Assembly (NCBI GenBank): GCA_964503475.1
Contig: CAZCZU010000054.1
Coordinates: forward strand, 1 to 14,567
Direction: 5' to 3'
Length of the DNA: 14,567 bases
DNA from: CAZCZU01 sp964503475
GTDB lineage: Bacteria; Pseudomonadota; Zetaproteobacteria; Mariprofundales; Mariprofundaceae
Shown here: positions 13,004-14,567 of the stretch, one piece after another
Layout: the number at the start of each line of letters is the position of its first letter
Position numbering within the stretch: position 1 is the first letter of the stretch
Translations under genes and position numbers: made by a program
Notes under the pieces: model-generated
Told to the model about the DNA's origin: nothing
The model's input: the letters and a program-made list of their open reading frames with translations, nothing else
Database searches by the model: none

Positions 13004-14254
13004 TCAAACGCTTTTAACGCCGTCGGCTGCTGCCAGCGTGTCAAAATCCTTCAGGCTGGCATCGATGATGCGCGGCTTATCGATCGCGTTAACCACGGCC
13101 TCCTGGGTCTTCAGGCCATTGCCGGTAATGCAGAGCACGATGGACTCGTCGCGCGGCAACTTGCCCGATTCGATCATCTTCCTGGCACAGCCCAGTGTCA
13201 CGCCGCCGGCGGTCTCGGCGAAGATGCCCTCGGTCTCGGCCAGCAGCTTCATCGCCGCGACCACTTCCTCATCGCTCACATCCTCGGACCAGCCGCCCGA
13301 CTCCTTGATCACTCGGTTGGCGTAGAAGCCGTCGGCCGGATTACCGATAGCCAGCGACTTGGCGATGGTGTCGGCATGCACCGGATGAATCATATCGGTA
13401 CCGTCTTTCACCGACTTGGAGATCGGCGAACAGCCGGTGGCCTGGGCGCCGTAAACGGCGGTGCCGTTGTCCTCGATCAGGCCCAGCTTGATAAACTCCT
13501 TGATCGACTTGTCGACCTTGGTGCACAGCGAACCGGAAGCCATCGGCACAACCACGTGCTTCGGCGCCTTCCAGCCCAGCTGCTCCATCATCTCGTAGCC
13601 GAGCGACTTGGAGCCTTCGGCGTAGAACGGGCGTACATTGACGTTGACGAAGGCCCAGCCGTACTTGCCGGCCACTTCCGAGCAGAGACGGTTCACATCG
13701 TCGTACTTGCCCTTGATACCGATAATCTTGGTACCGAAGATGCCGGCACCCAGCACCTTGCCCTGCTCCAGGTCATGCGGGATGAAGACGTAGGACTCAA
13801 GGCCTGCTGCCGCGGCATTGGCAGCCACGGAACCGGCCAGGTTACCGGTGGAGGCACAGGCCACGGTCTTGAAGCCGAACTCGACCGCCTTGGAGAGGGC
13901 GACGGAGACCACGCGATCCTTGAAGGAGAGGGTCGGGTAGCAAACCGAGTCGTTCTTGATGTAGAGCTCTTTGACGCCCAGCACCTTTTCGAGATTCTTC
14001 GCACGCACCAGCGGCGTAAAGCCGTTCTGGGCGCCCACGGTCGGCTCGCCGTCGATCGGCAGCAGCTCCTTGTAGCGCCACATCGTCTGCGGGCGCGACT
14101 CGATCAGTTCGCGGGTAAACTTGCCCTGCAGCTTGTCGTAGTCGTAGACCACTTCCAGCGGGCCAAAGCAGAATTCGCAGACATGGGTCGGCTGGATATC
14201 GTATTCCTGACCGCATTCGCGACATTTGAGCGCACGTACAATGCTTTCCGTCAT
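13004..14254 (-). CDS. Threonine-synthase-like PLP enzyme under a SAM riboswitch
   Basis: This 416-residue fold-type II PLP enzyme has the N-terminal zinc ribbon of many threonine synthases (Cys11, Cys14, Cys26 and Cys29). The PLP lysine is Lys112 in PTLSFKDR and the phosphate loop is STGNLAGS (135-142). Threonine synthase converts O-phosphohomoserine to threonine. Here the usual NPTGSFKDRG and STGNTSAS-type motifs read CYPTLSFKDRVV and STGNLAGS, so it is a divergent paralogue. It leads an operon with a sulfur carrier and lies behind a SAM-I riboswitch, which suggests a role in methionine synthesis, perhaps replacing the phosphate of O-phosphohomoserine with sulfur. Ordinary threonine synthase is the alternative. 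The ATG at 14254 follows GGGAG by about ten bases; an upstream in-frame ATG at 14338 would translate through the leader terminator. Confidence 0.9.
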   Translation of the reverse strand: MTESIVRALKCRECGQEYDIQPTHVCEFCFGPLEVVYDYDKLQGKFTRELIESRPQTMWRYKELLPIDGEPTVGAQNGFTPLVRAKNLEKVLGVKELYIKNDSVCYPTLSFKDRVVSVALSKAVEFGFKTVACASTGNLAGSVAANAAAAGLESYVFIPHDLEQGKVLGAGIFGTKIIGIKGKYDDVNRLCSEVAGKYGWAFVNVNVRPFYAEGSKSLGYEMMEQLGWKAPKHVVVPMASGSLCTKVDKSIKEFIKLGLIEDNGTAVYGAQATGCSPISKSVKDGTDMIHPVHADTIAKSLAIGNPADGFYANRVIKESGGWSEDVSDEEVVAAMKLLAETEGIFAETAGGVTLGCARKMIESGKLPRDESIVLCITGNGLKTQEAVVNAIDKPRIIDASLKDFDTLAAADGVKSV

Positions 14255-14297
14255 CGGTTCAAAACTCCCGTTTCCAATTTCCGGCCGACCAGAAAGC

Positions 14298-14330
14298 AAA
14301 AAACCCCCGCCTGCGATGCAAGCGAGGGTT
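14298..14330 (-). terminator. Intrinsic terminator in the operon leader
   Basis: On the minus strand, the arms at 14318-14330 and 14302-14314 form a 13-bp stem with two G.T pairs and an ATC loop, followed by six U (14298-14303). It lies between the SAM riboswitch and the start codon at 14254, so it is probably the expression platform for attenuation. A competing pairing is visible: GGGTTG in the leader upstream can pair with CAACCC, which overlaps the terminator's 5' arm. Confidence 0.9.
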
Positions 14331-14402
14331 GTTTTCAACAGGATCCGACACGCGGTGCGGCATCCGTGGATTCACAACCCGCACTTCATCGTCCCCCTAA
14401 GG

Positions 14403-14503
14403 GGCAGGCATTGGCACCAGTCGCGTCCGATCAAATGATCTTCTGCCGGTTGCCGCGGTTTCATTGGGCCTGTAACCCTCCACCGCTCTGGATAAAGCCG
14501 GAT
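14403..14503 (-). promoter_or_regulatory. SAM-I (S-box) riboswitch aptamer
   Basis: Read on the minus strand, the conserved S-box core is present in order: TTATCCAGAG, GGTGGAGGG, GGCCC, ATGAAACC, GGCAACC (14448-14454) and GGTGCCAATGCC (about 14407-14418). The variable hairpin between GGCAACC and GGTGCC holds GATC-ATTT-GATC (14429-14440). These elements match SAM-I riboswitches, which bind S-adenosylmethionine and usually stop transcription when it is abundant. The closing P1 helix appears short (GGC/GCC); its exact limits need folding. It controls the threonine-synthase-like gene and probably the genes after it. Confidence 0.92.
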
Positions 14504-14525
14504 CAAACAATTTGTATGGCGGCGA

Positions 14526-14554
14526 TTTATACCGACCGGATCGGGCAATTGCAA
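14526..14554 (-). promoter_or_regulatory. Sigma70-like promoter of the SAM-regulated operon
   Basis: On the minus strand, TTGCAA (14549-14554) and TATAAA (14526-14531) are separated by exactly 17 bases. Transcription would begin near 14519, about 15 bases before the riboswitch core. This places promoter, aptamer, terminator and gene in the order expected for a complete attenuated leader of about 265 bases. Confidence 0.75.
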
Positions 14555-14567
14555 GCCATTTAAGCTC

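Noticed and set aside
14255..14338. Upstream ATG extension of the threonine-synthase-like gene
   Set aside because: The extra 28 residues would be read through the intrinsic terminator stem and lie before a better-placed start directly ahead of the zinc ribbon.

Overview
This window looks like a sulfur-assimilation and sulfur-transfer locus from a GC-rich proteobacterium. That assignment rests on the host-attachment family gene, the CysD/CysN ATP sulfurylase, an APS-type CysH, and DsrE2/TusA proteins. The class cannot be fixed from sequence alone; a chemolithotrophic lineage such as the Zetaproteobacteria is a guess. Twelve complete genes lie head to tail on the minus strand. They converge on one plus-strand gene at the left end and share a bidirectional terminator with it. 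A probable gene start facing left occupies the first 12 bases.

Read in the direction of transcription (right to left), the locus starts with a sigma70-like promoter (14526-14554), a SAM-I (S-box) riboswitch aptamer (about 14403-14503) and an intrinsic terminator (14298-14330). Next come a divergent threonine-synthase-like PLP enzyme, a CysO/MoaD-like sulfur carrier, a stand-alone NIL-domain protein, CysK and a MoeB/ThiF-like activating enzyme. After a 519-bp spacer full of structured repeats come a siroheme sulfite reductase fused to a TusA domain, an 881-residue fusion of a radical-SAM-like domain to an SLC13/DASS permease, APS reductase (CysH), a DsrE2-like protein, a free TusA-like protein, CysD and CysN.

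The left half supports a complete route from sulfate to sulfide: possible uptake (SLC13), activation to APS (CysDN, no APS kinase), reduction to sulfite (CysH) and reduction to sulfide (Sir-TusA). The right half resembles protein-thiocarboxylate sulfur transfer, in which a MoeB-like enzyme adenylates a carrier ending in Gly-Gly and a PLP enzyme uses the thiocarboxylate as sulfur donor. A SAM riboswitch in front of a threonine-synthase-like gene suggests that this module makes homocysteine or methionine rather than threonine. This is the most interesting hypothesis here.

The intergenic regions hold a second story. Three copies of an undescribed-looking unit of four hairpins (3221-3343, 9846-10004, 10145-10328) have constant inter-hairpin spacing and compensatory base changes. 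Related fragments lie between cysD and cysN. A separate nested inverted repeat joins the end of the sulfur-carrier gene to the NIL gene.
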